Shown here: piece by piece, positions 8,126 through 15,685 of the stretch | Layout: each line of letters opens with the position of its first letter | Position numbering within the stretch: position 1 is the stretch's first letter | DNA from: JANPPS01 sp043758105 | GTDB taxonomy: Bacteria; Pseudomonadota; Alphaproteobacteria; Acetobacterales; Acetobacteraceae | DNA length: 35,450 nucleotides | NCBI GenBank assembly: GCA_043758105.1 | Contig: JAYVOF010000076.1 | Span: 1 to 35,450 of the forward strand | Direction: 5' to 3' | Notes under the pieces: generated by a model | The model's database searches: none | Seen by the model: the letters and a program-made list of their open reading frames with translations, nothing else | Told to the model about the DNA's origin: nothing | Made by a program: the position numbers and the translations under genes

Positions 8126-9070
8126 ATGGACGACGACACCGTCATCATGACCCCCTCCGGGAGACCAAGACGGCGCTGGCCCTGGATCGCGCTCGCCCTC
8201 ATGGTGTCCGGCGCGGCCGCCGGGCTGGTCTGGTCGGAGGGGCCATCCCCACCGCCGCCCGTCGCGGACACCCAGATCCGGCCCGCCCAGCCCCCCATGG
8301 CGACCGAGGGGGCGATCCTCGCGCGGCAGCCCGGCGTCACCGAGACCTATCGTTTTGCGTCCGAGCCCAGCATCATGGTCGTGCAATTCGCGGCCCTCGC
8401 CGATCAGGCCGGCGCGCTCAACCGGGTGGCGGCGTTGATCGAGAAGGCGGGGTTCCCGCGCGACCGCGTGCTGGATGACGCCGAACTCGACCGGCGGATC
8501 CGCGCGGGCGGCGACGATCCGGCCCGCTTTTATTACGGCCATGACTACCGCGCGGCGGACCTGCTGCGCTTCTTTGCCGCGGCGCGCCAGGCGGGGGTGC
8601 CGCTCACGCCGGGCGAGCGGTGGCTCGATCGCGCCATGCAGGACTGGGGTTGGCAGCCCGGCAGCACCGGGGCGCTCATTACGCTGGTGCGGGAAAGTCC
8701 GGAGCTGGATAGCGCGGCGCGGGCGACCATCCTGCGGCACGAATTATCGCACGGGCTGTATTTCACAAGCCCCGCCTACGCCGGCTACGCCCGGGCCTTT
8801 TGGGAACGGACTCTGACGCCACCGGAGCGCACGGGATTTCGCGGCTTTCTGGCCAGCGAACGCTATGACACCGCCATCGACGATCTCGTGGTCAATGAGG
8901 CCCAGGCCTATCTGATGCACACCCCTAACGAACGGTTCTTCCGGGCGGATGCGATCGGCGTGACACCGGCGCGCCTGGCCGAATTACGCCTGTTGTTCCT
9001 GGCCGGCATGCCGCCGGGCTGGCTGCGCGATTGCACGCCAGCCCCGGATGCCAATGGTCGTGGCAAATGA
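8126..9070 (+). CDS. Membrane-anchored putative zinc metallopeptidase of unknown function, T6SS-linked
   Basis: I do not recognise a named family. The 314-residue protein has a short cytoplasmic N-terminus, one transmembrane helix (about 17-36, WPWIALALMVSGAAAGLVW) and a predicted periplasmic domain. HELSH at 205-209 is a textbook HExxH zinc site, and a conserved-looking NEAQAY (Glu258) further on could supply the third ligand as in gluzincins (inference). The N-terminus MDDDTVIMTP repeats the acidic T-V-I motif of TssL, suggesting Thr5 as a possible PpkA target. It starts 4 bases after the ppkA stop and is the last gene of the plus-strand T6SS operon, before the REP-like palindrome. Possible roles are wall or envelope remodelling for the T6SS or processing of a component; an effector role is less likely given the anchor. 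Confidence 0.75.
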   Translation: MDDDTVIMTPSGRPRRRWPWIALALMVSGAAAGLVWSEGPSPPPPVADTQIRPAQPPMATEGAILARQPGVTETYRFASEPSIMVVQFAALADQAGALNRVAALIEKAGFPRDRVLDDAELDRRIRAGGDDPARFYYGHDYRAADLLRFFAAARQAGVPLTPGERWLDRAMQDWGWQPGSTGALITLVRESPELDSAARATILRHELSHGLYFTSPAYAGYARAFWERTLTPPERTGFRGFLASERYDTAIDDLVVNEAQAYLMHTPNERFFRADAIGVTPARLAELRLLFLAGMPPGWLRDCTPAPDANGRGK

Positions 9071-9086
9071 GACCAGCGACATAATT

Positions 9087-9180
9087 CGTCATTGCGAGCC
9101 CCGCTTGGGGCGCGGCAACCCAGGGGCAACACGTGCGCTTGCGGTTCCTGGATTGCTTTGCCAAGCGGCTCGCAATGACG
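9087..9180. repeat. REP-like palindromic element between convergent genes
   Basis: A 14-base perfect inverted repeat, CGTCATTGCGAGCC (9087-9100) and its complement (9167-9180). A weaker inner pairing is GCTTGGGGCGCGGC with GTCAAAGC-like sequence near 9150-9166. CGTCATTGCGAG...CTCGCAATGACG is a dispersed repeat type I recognise from many proteobacterial genomes. It lies between two converging genes (ends at 9070 and 9195) and could fold to stop transcription from both sides. Confidence 0.85.
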
Positions 9181-9194
9181 GTGACTTTGAAGGA

Positions 9195-9839
9195 TTAGCT
9201 GCCGACTGTGACGACCTGGACGCGCCGGTTGCGCGGTTCGGATACGCCGGGGGCGGTGGGGACCAGCGGCTCCTCCTGTCCGCGTCCCGACGCCTCGAGC
9301 CGGGACCGCTCCACGCCGAAATGGGCGGCGATGTAGTCCGATACCGTGGTGGCCCGGCGCTCCGATAGGGTGCGGTTCGACTCTGGCAGGCCGACCGTGT
9401 CGGTGTGGCCGACGATGCGGAAGCTGTATTGCGCCAGCGCCGCGTTCGACAGCGCGCGTCCGAGCACGTCCAGTGTATGGATGGCGGCGGGCGTCAGGCG
9501 GTCGGACCCGTTTTCGAACTGCACCGTAAGGCTCGCGGTGCCCTGCGGATCGGCTGGCGTGGCCGCCGGGGCCTGGGGTGCGACATGCGCACGGGCGACA
9601 GCGTGCATTTGGACCGGGCGGCTCACCTCCCGCGGTGCCTCCCGTGCCGGCTCCCGTGCCGGCTCCCGTGCAAGCTCTGGCATCGTAGGGTTGAGCGGGC
9701 GGATACCACGGGTCGGCCCGCCGGCTTGCGGGCGGAGCTGGCGGATCAGGTCGTCCGCGCTGGCGGCCCAGGCCTGCTGGGACCACGCCGGCAATGACAG
9801 CATGCAGCAAAGCATGGCTAGGGAAGCAACGCGCGTCAT
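9195..9839 (-). CDS. Secreted OmpA-family peptidoglycan-binding protein
   Basis: A 214-residue periplasmic or outer-membrane-associated protein. MTRVASLAMLCCMLSLPAWSQQAWA is shortened here to its key parts: Arg3, a hydrophobic core and an AWA-like cleavage site near residue 25, so a type I signal peptide is likely. A charged linker with REPA repeats (about 60-75) precedes an OmpA C-terminal domain (about 95-212) with VGHTDTVGLPESNRTLSERR and EPRNRRVQVV, including the Asp and Arg that bind diaminopimelate in this family. It has no beta-barrel. The start at 9839 is preferred over an upstream in-frame ATG (9875) because GGAGGG lies just before it and the signal peptide begins there. It follows tssG on the same strand but has its own promoter. 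It may be a second cell-wall anchor for the T6SS. Confidence 0.88.
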   Translation of the reverse strand: MTRVASLAMLCCMLSLPAWSQQAWAASADDLIRQLRPQAGGPTRGIRPLNPTMPELAREPAREPAREAPREVSRPVQMHAVARAHVAPQAPAATPADPQGTASLTVQFENGSDRLTPAAIHTLDVLGRALSNAALAQYSFRIVGHTDTVGLPESNRTLSERRATTVSDYIAAHFGVERSRLEASGRGQEEPLVPTAPGVSEPRNRRVQVVTVGS

Positions 9840-9843
9840 GACA

Positions 9844-9849
9844 CCCTCC
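9844..9849 (-). promoter_or_regulatory. Ribosome binding site of the OmpA-family gene
   Basis: GGAGGG on the minus strand ends 4 bases before the ATG at 9839. It decides in favour of this start over the longer frame beginning at 9875. Confidence 0.75.
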
Positions 9850-9863
9850 AACTCATTACGATT

Positions 9864-9891
9864 AGTATACGTCATTGCCGGAAAAAGGCAA
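9864..9891 (-). promoter_or_regulatory. Sigma70-type promoter for the OmpA-family gene
   Basis: On the minus strand TTGCCT (9891-9886) is followed after 16 bases by TATACT (9869-9864), matching 4/6 and 5/6 of the housekeeping consensus. Transcription would start near 9857, giving a short leader that contains the GGAGGG site. Confidence 0.55.
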
Positions 9892-9898
9892 TCGCCTT
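9882..9898 (-). terminator. Weak intrinsic terminator after tssG
   Basis: On the minus strand AAGGC-GATT-GCCTT is followed by further T residues (five T in all), a 5-bp hairpin about 32 bases after the tssG stop. It overlaps the -35 of the OmpA-gene promoter, so the two readings compete. The stem is short and the call is tentative. Confidence 0.35.
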
Positions 9899-9929
9899 CT
9901 ATAACATATGCACCTTTTAACGCAGGCGA

Positions 9930-10940
9930 TCACCCGGCCATCGCGTCGGCCGCAAACACCGCCTCGTGACCATCATTCCGGCGCCGGTCCTGGGTCGGGA
10001 ACCACGTGTTCCAGCCGAGCCGGGCACCACCCTGTAATCGGGGGGCCGGAATGTCGGCCGCCGCCAGGATCGGGTTTACCGCAAACCCCGTCTCCCACCC
10101 CAGAAACGCGCGGACCAGAGACGTGAGCTGCGTCAGCGCCGGACTGCCGGGCAGCAGCGCCTCGAACGCCGGGAGGCTGATCGGGCCGATATGCAGCACG
10201 ATGCCCGCCTGCGCGTCCCACGCCCGCACACCGATCGCGGCATCGACGCCCAGCCGGGCAAACGATCCCGGCAGCCGGCCCCGCCCCAGCGTCGTCCGCT
10301 GATCCGGCGGCACCGCGAGCCACGCGCCGGCGAATTGTTCGACCCGCACCGGACGGCCGCACCAATCCGACACCAGCGCCTCGAGCCGGTCGGCCGAACG
10401 CGGGTGCATGGAAAAGAACCCGGCGTAATGGCACAGCGGGTCCGTGCCCGCCGCGAGCCGGTCCGCCATGCCCCCCGTGGCATAGCCCGTCAACGCCAGC
10501 AGCACCCCCGTCACCGGGTCCCGCACCGGTGCCCGGGTCCGGCCGGGGGTCAGCGGGAGCCGCGCCAGGTCCATCGACCGATGCAGCCGGTATTTGACCC
10601 CCGCCTGGGCAAAATGGCCGACCATGCGGTGCGACAGCAGGTCTAGGAAATCATGCAGCGCGCCGGACCGGTTCCGGAGCGTGGCATTCAGCACCTCCGA
10701 ATAGCCGCGCGGCATGACGCCGGCGGGACCGACCAGGCCCATGACCGACACCGCCACCTGCGGCACCGCTCCCGGGCCGATGGACAGCACGTCGGCCGAA
10801 GGCTGCGCGAGGCTCGGTACCGAACGGAAGCGCACCACGGCACCGGGGTCCCGGCTGCCGGCCGCGTGCTGCAACAGGCGCACCGCGGCGTCGAAACCGA
10901 ACCGCCGCGGGTCACGCCGCAACCGCTGGATCGGCGTCAT
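9930..10940 (-). CDS. tssG: TssG: T6SS baseplate wedge protein
   Basis: A 336-residue TssG/ImpH (VasB) family protein. With TssE, TssF and TssK it forms the cytoplasmic T6SS baseplate. Typical features are the N-terminal RRFGFDAAVRLLQ, the FRSVPSLAQPSADV strand, LLSHRMVGHF and the middle GYATGGMADRL...HYAGFF segment, with normal family length. The frame is open 33 bases further upstream, but the ATG at 10940 gives a 4-base ATGA overlap with the tssF stop and begins MTPIQRLRRDP, the expected N-terminus. Confidence 0.94.
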   Translation of the reverse strand: MTPIQRLRRDPRRFGFDAAVRLLQHAAGSRDPGAVVRFRSVPSLAQPSADVLSIGPGAVPQVAVSVMGLVGPAGVMPRGYSEVLNATLRNRSGALHDFLDLLSHRMVGHFAQAGVKYRLHRSMDLARLPLTPGRTRAPVRDPVTGVLLALTGYATGGMADRLAAGTDPLCHYAGFFSMHPRSADRLEALVSDWCGRPVRVEQFAGAWLAVPPDQRTTLGRGRLPGSFARLGVDAAIGVRAWDAQAGIVLHIGPISLPAFEALLPGSPALTQLTSLVRAFLGWETGFAVNPILAAADIPAPRLQGGARLGWNTWFPTQDRRRNDGHEAVFAADAMAG

Positions 10941-12778
10941 AGCAGGGGCCGTGCACCCGCCCGGGCGGGCCACGCGGCCACGCGCCCGCTCCGGCCGCGC
11001 AGCACCGCCTCCGTCCGGACGAACGCGTTCACCGTCGCGTGCAGGGCGAGGAATGCGTTCAACACCGACGCCAGCACATACAGCCCACCCCCCTGCCAGG
11101 CCCGCGCGTCGAATTCGAGGGTGACGTCGAGCCCGCGGCAGAACGCGCCCGCCCGGCTGCCGGGCACCCGGGCGGTGCCGGGCCGCGACGAGACGCCCAC
11201 CAGCCCCTCGATCGCCGCCGCCGTCTCCGCCGTCTGCCGTAAATCATACAGCCGCAGCACCTCACGCAGCGCCGCCGCCCCGTCCGCACCGCCCACGACC
11301 GACAAATGCCCGAGCGATAGATGCGACACCAGGCGCCAGAACCCCGCCTCTCGCAACGGCGCGCGCAAGGGGGGCGTGGGGGCGGTGAGGCATGTGACGG
11401 CGCCGACCGTGGCCATCCCCTCCACGAAGCCCAAAAACGGATGCCCGCCGCCGAACGGCAAATCCGCCGGCAAATCGCGATTAGTACACATCGCATCGAT
11501 GGACAGCACCGTGCCGTCCTCCCGCTCCGGATCGAAATCCGGCTCATAGGCCCCCAGCAGCACGTCGCTGCCGGCGAGGTTCGCCGAGGCGCGGCGCAAC
11601 ACCGTGTAAAATCCAGCCGGTGTCTCGCCGGTCGAGAGGCCCGCTCCGGCGGTTGCACGGTAGAACGGCGCCCACGGACGCTGCTTGCCGTCCGCCCGGC
11701 CCTCTCGCACCCGGTCCACCGTCCAGACTTCGAGCGCGCCGGGGCGGCGTCGTTCCGGCTCGACCCGGTATTCGGTGGCCAGGTGATCCAACGGGATCGG
11801 GTCGCAACGCTGTGGAAATAGGTTCACGATCGGGCTGCAGCCGAGCGCCAGCCCCGCGGCATCGACCGTCCGCTCCAGCTCGGGGACGCTACGGTCGAGG
11901 TAGATGAACATATCCATCGTCGTTTCGGCCGCCATCAGGGTCTTGGCGTCGAGCCCGGCCAAGTCGATGAAGCGGAATTTCTCGGCAAAGGCGAAATACT
12001 CCGTCAGCAGCCGGAACCCGGTGAAGCTGCGGGCCGGCCAGGGCAGCAGCGCCTCCTCCGGCGCGAAGCCGGCCGGGCTGATGCAGGTGGCGGGCAGGAT
12101 CACCGGCGCCGGGTCGTTCGGTCCATCGGCCAGCGCCACCGACAGCACGTGGGCGCAAAGTAACTCATATAGCGGCAACGAAATCTCCGGGGCCGCGCGC
12201 AGGAAGATCCGTAGCCCGTCCAGGCCCAGCGCCGTCAGCGTCATCCCCGGCACCGTGCAGCGGAGCGTGAGCCGCAGCACGCTGACCGCCCGCGCGCCCC
12301 CGGCGCCGATCGCCTGCGGATTGGGCGGTGCCGCCAGCGGCAGGCCCGATAGCCGCGCCGCCTCGATCTCCACCGGCCAGACCGTGGTGGTGCTGGTGGT
12401 GCGATACCGGCAGGGCTCGCCGCGCACCGGCTCGGTATCCAACAGTCGTCCGGCGGGCACGACGACCGGCCCCTGCGCATCCGCCTTGGCGGCGAACTGG
12501 GCGATGGCGCAGGACGGCACCGGGGCCAGATAATGCGGATAGAGCGTGTTCAGCAGCGCGTCCGTCAGCTCTGGAAAATCATCGTCCAGCCGGTGCTGCA
12601 CCCGCGCCCCGAGGAAGGCGACCCCCTCCAGCAGACGCGCGACGTGCGGGTCATCGACCGCGTCCGCGGTGAGGCGGAGGCGCCCGGCGATCTTGGGATT
12701 GGCGTCCGCAAACTCCGCCGCCAGGGTGCGGATCGCGTTCAGCTCGCGGTTGTAATACGGTAGCAGGCTGTCGGACAT
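10937..12778 (-). CDS. tssF: TssF: T6SS baseplate protein
   Basis: A 613-residue TssF/ImpG (VasA) protein, the largest wedge component of the T6SS baseplate. The N-terminus LLPYYNRELNAIRTLAAEFA and the following FLGARVQHRLDDDFPELTDALLNTLYPHYL block (broken here as LGARVQHRL, DDFPELTDALL and LYPHYLAP) are diagnostic for the family. A VNLFPQRCDPI motif lies mid-protein. The start lies 2 bases after the tssE stop, and the end overlaps tssG by 4 bases. No truncation or frameshift is visible. Confidence 0.95.
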   Translation of the reverse strand: MSDSLLPYYNRELNAIRTLAAEFADANPKIAGRLRLTADAVDDPHVARLLEGVAFLGARVQHRLDDDFPELTDALLNTLYPHYLAPVPSCAIAQFAAKADAQGPVVVPAGRLLDTEPVRGEPCRYRTTSTTTVWPVEIEAARLSGLPLAAPPNPQAIGAGGARAVSVLRLTLRCTVPGMTLTALGLDGLRIFLRAAPEISLPLYELLCAHVLSVALADGPNDPAPVILPATCISPAGFAPEEALLPWPARSFTGFRLLTEYFAFAEKFRFIDLAGLDAKTLMAAETTMDMFIYLDRSVPELERTVDAAGLALGCSPIVNLFPQRCDPIPLDHLATEYRVEPERRRPGALEVWTVDRVREGRADGKQRPWAPFYRATAGAGLSTGETPAGFYTVLRRASANLAGSDVLLGAYEPDFDPEREDGTVLSIDAMCTNRDLPADLPFGGGHPFLGFVEGMATVGAVTCLTAPTPPLRAPLREAGFWRLVSHLSLGHLSVVGGADGAAALREVLRLYDLRQTAETAAAIEGLVGVSSRPGTARVPGSRAGAFCRGLDVTLEFDARAWQGGGLYVLASVLNAFLALHATVNAFVRTEAVLRGRSGRVAAWPARAGARPLL

Positions 12779-12780
12779 CG

Positions 12781-13293
12781 CTAGGCTTGCTCCCGCGCAT
12801 GGACGACGACACCGGCGGTGAGGGCGTCCACCACGGTATCGAACGACACCGGCTCCGGCGCGGGGTCCGCGTGCAACAGCGCCTCCACCCGCAGGCGGAG
12901 CGTGCCGCCGAGCCGGACATCGGCGTCGGTGAGGGTCACGCTGACGGTCACGAAGCGCGGTTCGAACCGGCGGATCGTGGCCTCGATCTCCGCCCGCAGC
13001 GCCTCCCGCTCCCGCACGTCGTTGAAGCTGCCGGCGGTGCAGTCCGGGATGCCATAGGCCAGGGGTGAGGTTTCGAGCTCTGTGAAACCGGCCGGCCAGG
13101 AGTGGAATCGCCGCCGCGCGTTCAGCAGCATTTCCAGGTCGCGCCGGACAGAGGCGCGCAACATCGCCATCGCCTCACCGGACGATAGCGGCCGATCGTG
13201 CTCCCGCTCCGGCTCGTGGTCGATCAGGCGGTCCAGCAGCGGCAATTGCGCGCGGGGTGGGCCCCGCCTGGGTTCACGGGCCCGTCCACTCAT
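12781..13293 (-). CDS. tssE: TssE: gp25-like T6SS baseplate/sheath-initiator protein
   Basis: A 170-residue TssE/ImpF protein related to phage T4 gp25, which nucleates sheath polymerisation on the baseplate. Seen are LLDRLIDHEP, the RDLEMLLNARRRF helix, PLAYGIPDCT and the gp25 core REREALRAEIEATIRRFEPRF. The frame extends back to 13512, but that part overlaps tagJ and is not TssE-like. The ATG at 13293 is the first that gives the normal N-terminus. It lies in the second copy of a 17-bp tandem duplication that has moved it away from the tagJ stop (13-base gap). No good ribosome binding site is visible, so coupling to tagJ translation is likely. Confidence 0.92.
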   Translation of the reverse strand: MSGRAREPRRGPPRAQLPLLDRLIDHEPEREHDRPLSSGEAMAMLRASVRRDLEMLLNARRRFHSWPAGFTELETSPLAYGIPDCTAGSFNDVREREALRAEIEATIRRFEPRFVTVSVTLTDADVRLGGTLRLRVEALLHADPAPEPVSFDTVVDALTAGVVVHAREQA

Positions 13294-13319
13294 GAAAGGG
13301 GGCCACTCATGAAAGGGGG
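13286..13319. repeat. 17-bp perfect tandem duplication at the tagJ/tssE junction
   Basis: CCACTCATGAAAGGGGG occurs twice in a row (13286-13302 and 13303-13319). On the minus strand the upstream copy holds the tagJ stop and an ATG that reads only MSGPLS before a stop; the downstream copy holds the working tssE ATG. Without the duplication tagJ and tssE would overlap by ATGA, as their neighbours do. Confidence 0.95.
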
Positions 13320-14113
13320 CCGAACTCAAGGGTGCCGAGCTCCATGATGCCCTGCGCATCGTCACCCACCAGAAACACGCGCTGCCCGGTGCCGCGCACC
13401 ACGGTCTCTCCATGCCACTCGGTCGCGCGGCCCAGGCGCAGCGCGTCCGACAGTGTCGCGTCGTCGGCGGTATATATCGTGGGGAGATACACGTCCCCAT
13501 CCGGCCCGTCATTCACCACCATGCTGGCCCGGCGCCAATACAGATCGCGCGGACGTTTCGGCGGATGGAACTCGATACTCTCGATCCGGGCCGTCGGGAT
13601 CCAAAAATACTTTCCCGTGGTCGTTAGAACCTCGAGATGGGCGCAGCATAGATCGTCCACATCCCGCATATCATCGAATGCCGCCCCGTTTAGCCGGCCC
13701 GGCACGCGCGGACGGGCGGCCTCGGCGGTGGCGGCGCAGCGTGCGGCCTCCGCCATGTCGCCGGCGCGCATCGCCACCAGGGCCGCAAGCGTCGCGGCGC
13801 ACGCAGGGGGTGGATCACCCAGGAACTCCGGCACGCGTCCGTCGCGAAACAGCTGCCGCCGGGCCATTTCGGCCCGGAGCAGCTGGCGGAATTCGGCGAT
13901 CACCACGGCCGCATCCGGCGCGATGTCGGCGGCGGCGTCCAGGATCACGTCGGCCCGTTCCACATTGCCGGTAAACAGCAGCAATTCCGCCAACAGCACC
14001 CGCGCCGCCAAATCCGCCGGTGCGGCCTTCAGCGCGGCGCTGGCGGCGGCGATGGCGTCCATCAGCCGCCCGGCATGAAACAGGCTGCCGATGTTCTCCT
14101 TCATATCGCCCAT
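13307..14113 (-). CDS. tagJ: TagJ/ImpE: T6SS sheath accessory protein
   Basis: A 268-residue TagJ (ImpE, HsiE) family protein. In Pseudomonas the homologue binds the sheath protein TssB and is thought to help ClpV-driven sheath recycling (family knowledge). The N-terminal half is TPR-like and Ala-rich. The C-terminal half carries the family block GAAFDDMRDVDDLCCAHLEV, then KYFWIPTARIESIEFHPP and DLYWRRASMVV. Of three nearby ATGs (14119, 14113, 14104), 14113 is chosen because AGGAG lies 7 bases before it; for 14119 the spacing would be 1. The gene lies between the second tssC and tssE, as in the imp order. Confidence 0.92.
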   Translation of the reverse strand: MGDMKENIGSLFHAGRLMDAIAAASAALKAAPADLAARVLLAELLLFTGNVERADVILDAAADIAPDAAVVIAEFRQLLRAEMARRQLFRDGRVPEFLGDPPPACAATLAALVAMRAGDMAEAARCAATAEAARPRVPGRLNGAAFDDMRDVDDLCCAHLEVLTTTGKYFWIPTARIESIEFHPPKRPRDLYWRRASMVVNDGPDGDVYLPTIYTADDATLSDALRLGRATEWHGETVVRGTGQRVFLVGDDAQGIMELGTLEFGPLS

Positions 14114-14120
14114 ACACATT

Positions 14121-14125
14121 CTCCT
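14121..14125 (-). promoter_or_regulatory. Ribosome binding site of tagJ
   Basis: AGGAG on the minus strand, 7 bases before the ATG at 14113 and only 1 before the ATG at 14119. It selects the inner start. Confidence 0.65.
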
Positions 14126-14144
14126 GGCAAAATCTCCCGGGCGG

Positions 14145-15671
14145 TCATCCGCCGTGGCCCGGTGCGGCGATGTCGGTGACGAGGCGGAAGGTCGCGGACA
14201 CGTCGTCCAGCTGGAAATGGGGCTGGAGGTGGATGACGCAGCCGAACACGCCGGGCCGGCCCGGGCGCTCGGTCACCGAGACGCGTCCGGCCTTCAACGG
14301 ATGGCGCGCCCGTCCGTCCCGCCCGGCGATCACGTTGCTGTTGACATACCCCATCAGCCACGCCTGCAACCGCCGCTCGATCACGTCCGCCGTCGCGAAC
14401 GATCCGACCATATCGCGTCCGATCACCTTGATATAATGCGCAAACCGGCCGACGCAGAGCATGGAGTTGATCTGGGTCGAAATCCGGGCATTGGCGGACG
14501 CGATTTCGGTCGTGCGGCGGGCTGGGTCCTGCAGGCTGCGCACGGAGCCGAACGCGGCCTCCTCGCTGAACGGCACGGCGCCGAGCGGCATGAGCCCGGC
14601 ATCCACCAGCTCCCGCTCTTGCGCGTCGGTCAGCACGAGGTCGAGGGAGGGGCGGACCCAGGTGTGGCCAGGATCGGTCGCGAACGGCTCGATCGGCAAG
14701 CCCGGCACGACACCGCCGCCCTCCCGGTCCTGCTCGGTCCCGCGCACGTCGGCGGGCCAGGCATGGGCGGCGAAGGCGCGGGCGACGCAGGAGGCGAAGG
14801 CGTATCCCGCCGTCATCCAGACGCGGCAGGTCGCGTCCGGGGCATATTCGGCATAGCGAAATCCGTCCCGCCGCCCCGGATCGTCCCGCCACGGGGGCCG
14901 GGCCAGCACGCGCGGCAGCGTCACGCAGACAAAGCGCATGTCCTCCCGGTGCCCCAATGCGCGCCAGCGGGCATGGCTTGCGGCCCGCAACGGTGCCGCG
15001 GGTGCGGCGGTATTGGCGAGGTCGGGGAAGCCATCGACCTCCAGCAACGCAGGGGAGGCGGCGAACACCATTGGTACGAAGGCGGCGGCGGCGATCCCGG
15101 CGAGGCTCGCGATCGCGGACACGTCATCCCCGCCCGGCCCCGGACGATGCTGCACCTCGCGATCGACGATCAGCAGGCCGAACGGTTCACCGCCGGGCAT
15201 GCCGAACTCATCTTCGTAGATGCGGCGGAACAGGTGGCTTTGATCGAATTCCACCGCGCGGTCCAAATCCCGGCACAGCTCGGACCAGGCGACGTTGAGG
15301 ACGCGGACGCGAAGGCGGGCGCTGGGGTCGATCGCTGCCACCAACCAGTGCAGGCCGCGCCAGCGCCCCTCCAGCTGCGTGAGGCGAGGTGCGTGCAGAA
15401 TGGCGTCGAGCTGGGTGCCGATCAGGTCATCGATGGCCGCGATATCCCGGTCGAGCGCGGCGCGAAACCGGTCCGGATCCAACAGGAGACTGGCGGCGTC
15501 CGGCCCATACCAGGCATAGGCCGCGCCGCTACCGGGCCCGGCAATCAACGCGGCCAGGCCGTCCGACACCTCCAGCGCGTCCCGGCCAAAGAACCGGCCC
15601 GCCAGCACGGCGTCACGCAAGGGCGGCCGGTCGAGCACTACGGACGGTTGGCGGTCCGGCGGAAAATCCAT
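14145..15671 (-). CDS. Second TssC paralogue (ImpD-type sheath protein)
   Basis: A 508-residue TssC/VipB-family sheath protein, the second in the operon. The core is conserved: QLEGRWRGLHWLVAAID, AVEFDQSHLFRRIYEDEFG, MPGGEPFGLLIVDR and RFAHYIKVIGRDMVGSF. The N-terminal about 80 residues differ from the first TssC, and overall identity looks only moderate. Agrobacterium has two such proteins in the same positions (TssC40/TssC41; imp genes C and D), so this is a feature of the imp-type T6SS and not a recent duplication. It may be a minor or specialised sheath subunit, possibly at the baseplate end (inference). It begins 14 bases after tssC stops, with no evident ribosome binding site. Confidence 0.9.
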   Translation of the reverse strand: MDFPPDRQPSVVLDRPPLRDAVLAGRFFGRDALEVSDGLAALIAGPGSGAAYAWYGPDAASLLLDPDRFRAALDRDIAAIDDLIGTQLDAILHAPRLTQLEGRWRGLHWLVAAIDPSARLRVRVLNVAWSELCRDLDRAVEFDQSHLFRRIYEDEFGMPGGEPFGLLIVDREVQHRPGPGGDDVSAIASLAGIAAAAFVPMVFAASPALLEVDGFPDLANTAAPAAPLRAASHARWRALGHREDMRFVCVTLPRVLARPPWRDDPGRRDGFRYAEYAPDATCRVWMTAGYAFASCVARAFAAHAWPADVRGTEQDREGGGVVPGLPIEPFATDPGHTWVRPSLDLVLTDAQERELVDAGLMPLGAVPFSEEAAFGSVRSLQDPARRTTEIASANARISTQINSMLCVGRFAHYIKVIGRDMVGSFATADVIERRLQAWLMGYVNSNVIAGRDGRARHPLKAGRVSVTERPGRPGVFGCVIHLQPHFQLDDVSATFRLVTDIAAPGHGG

Positions 15672-15685
15672 GCGGCCCGCGCGCG

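Noticed and set aside
8908..9810. Minus-strand frame running across the REP-like palindrome
   Set aside because: Opposite or out of frame with two good genes; the apparent protein similarity such frames show comes from the dispersed repeat.
13308..13310. ATG overlapping the tagJ stop as the tssE start
   Set aside because: It reads six codons (MSGPLS) and then stops; the in-frame start for TssE is at 13293.
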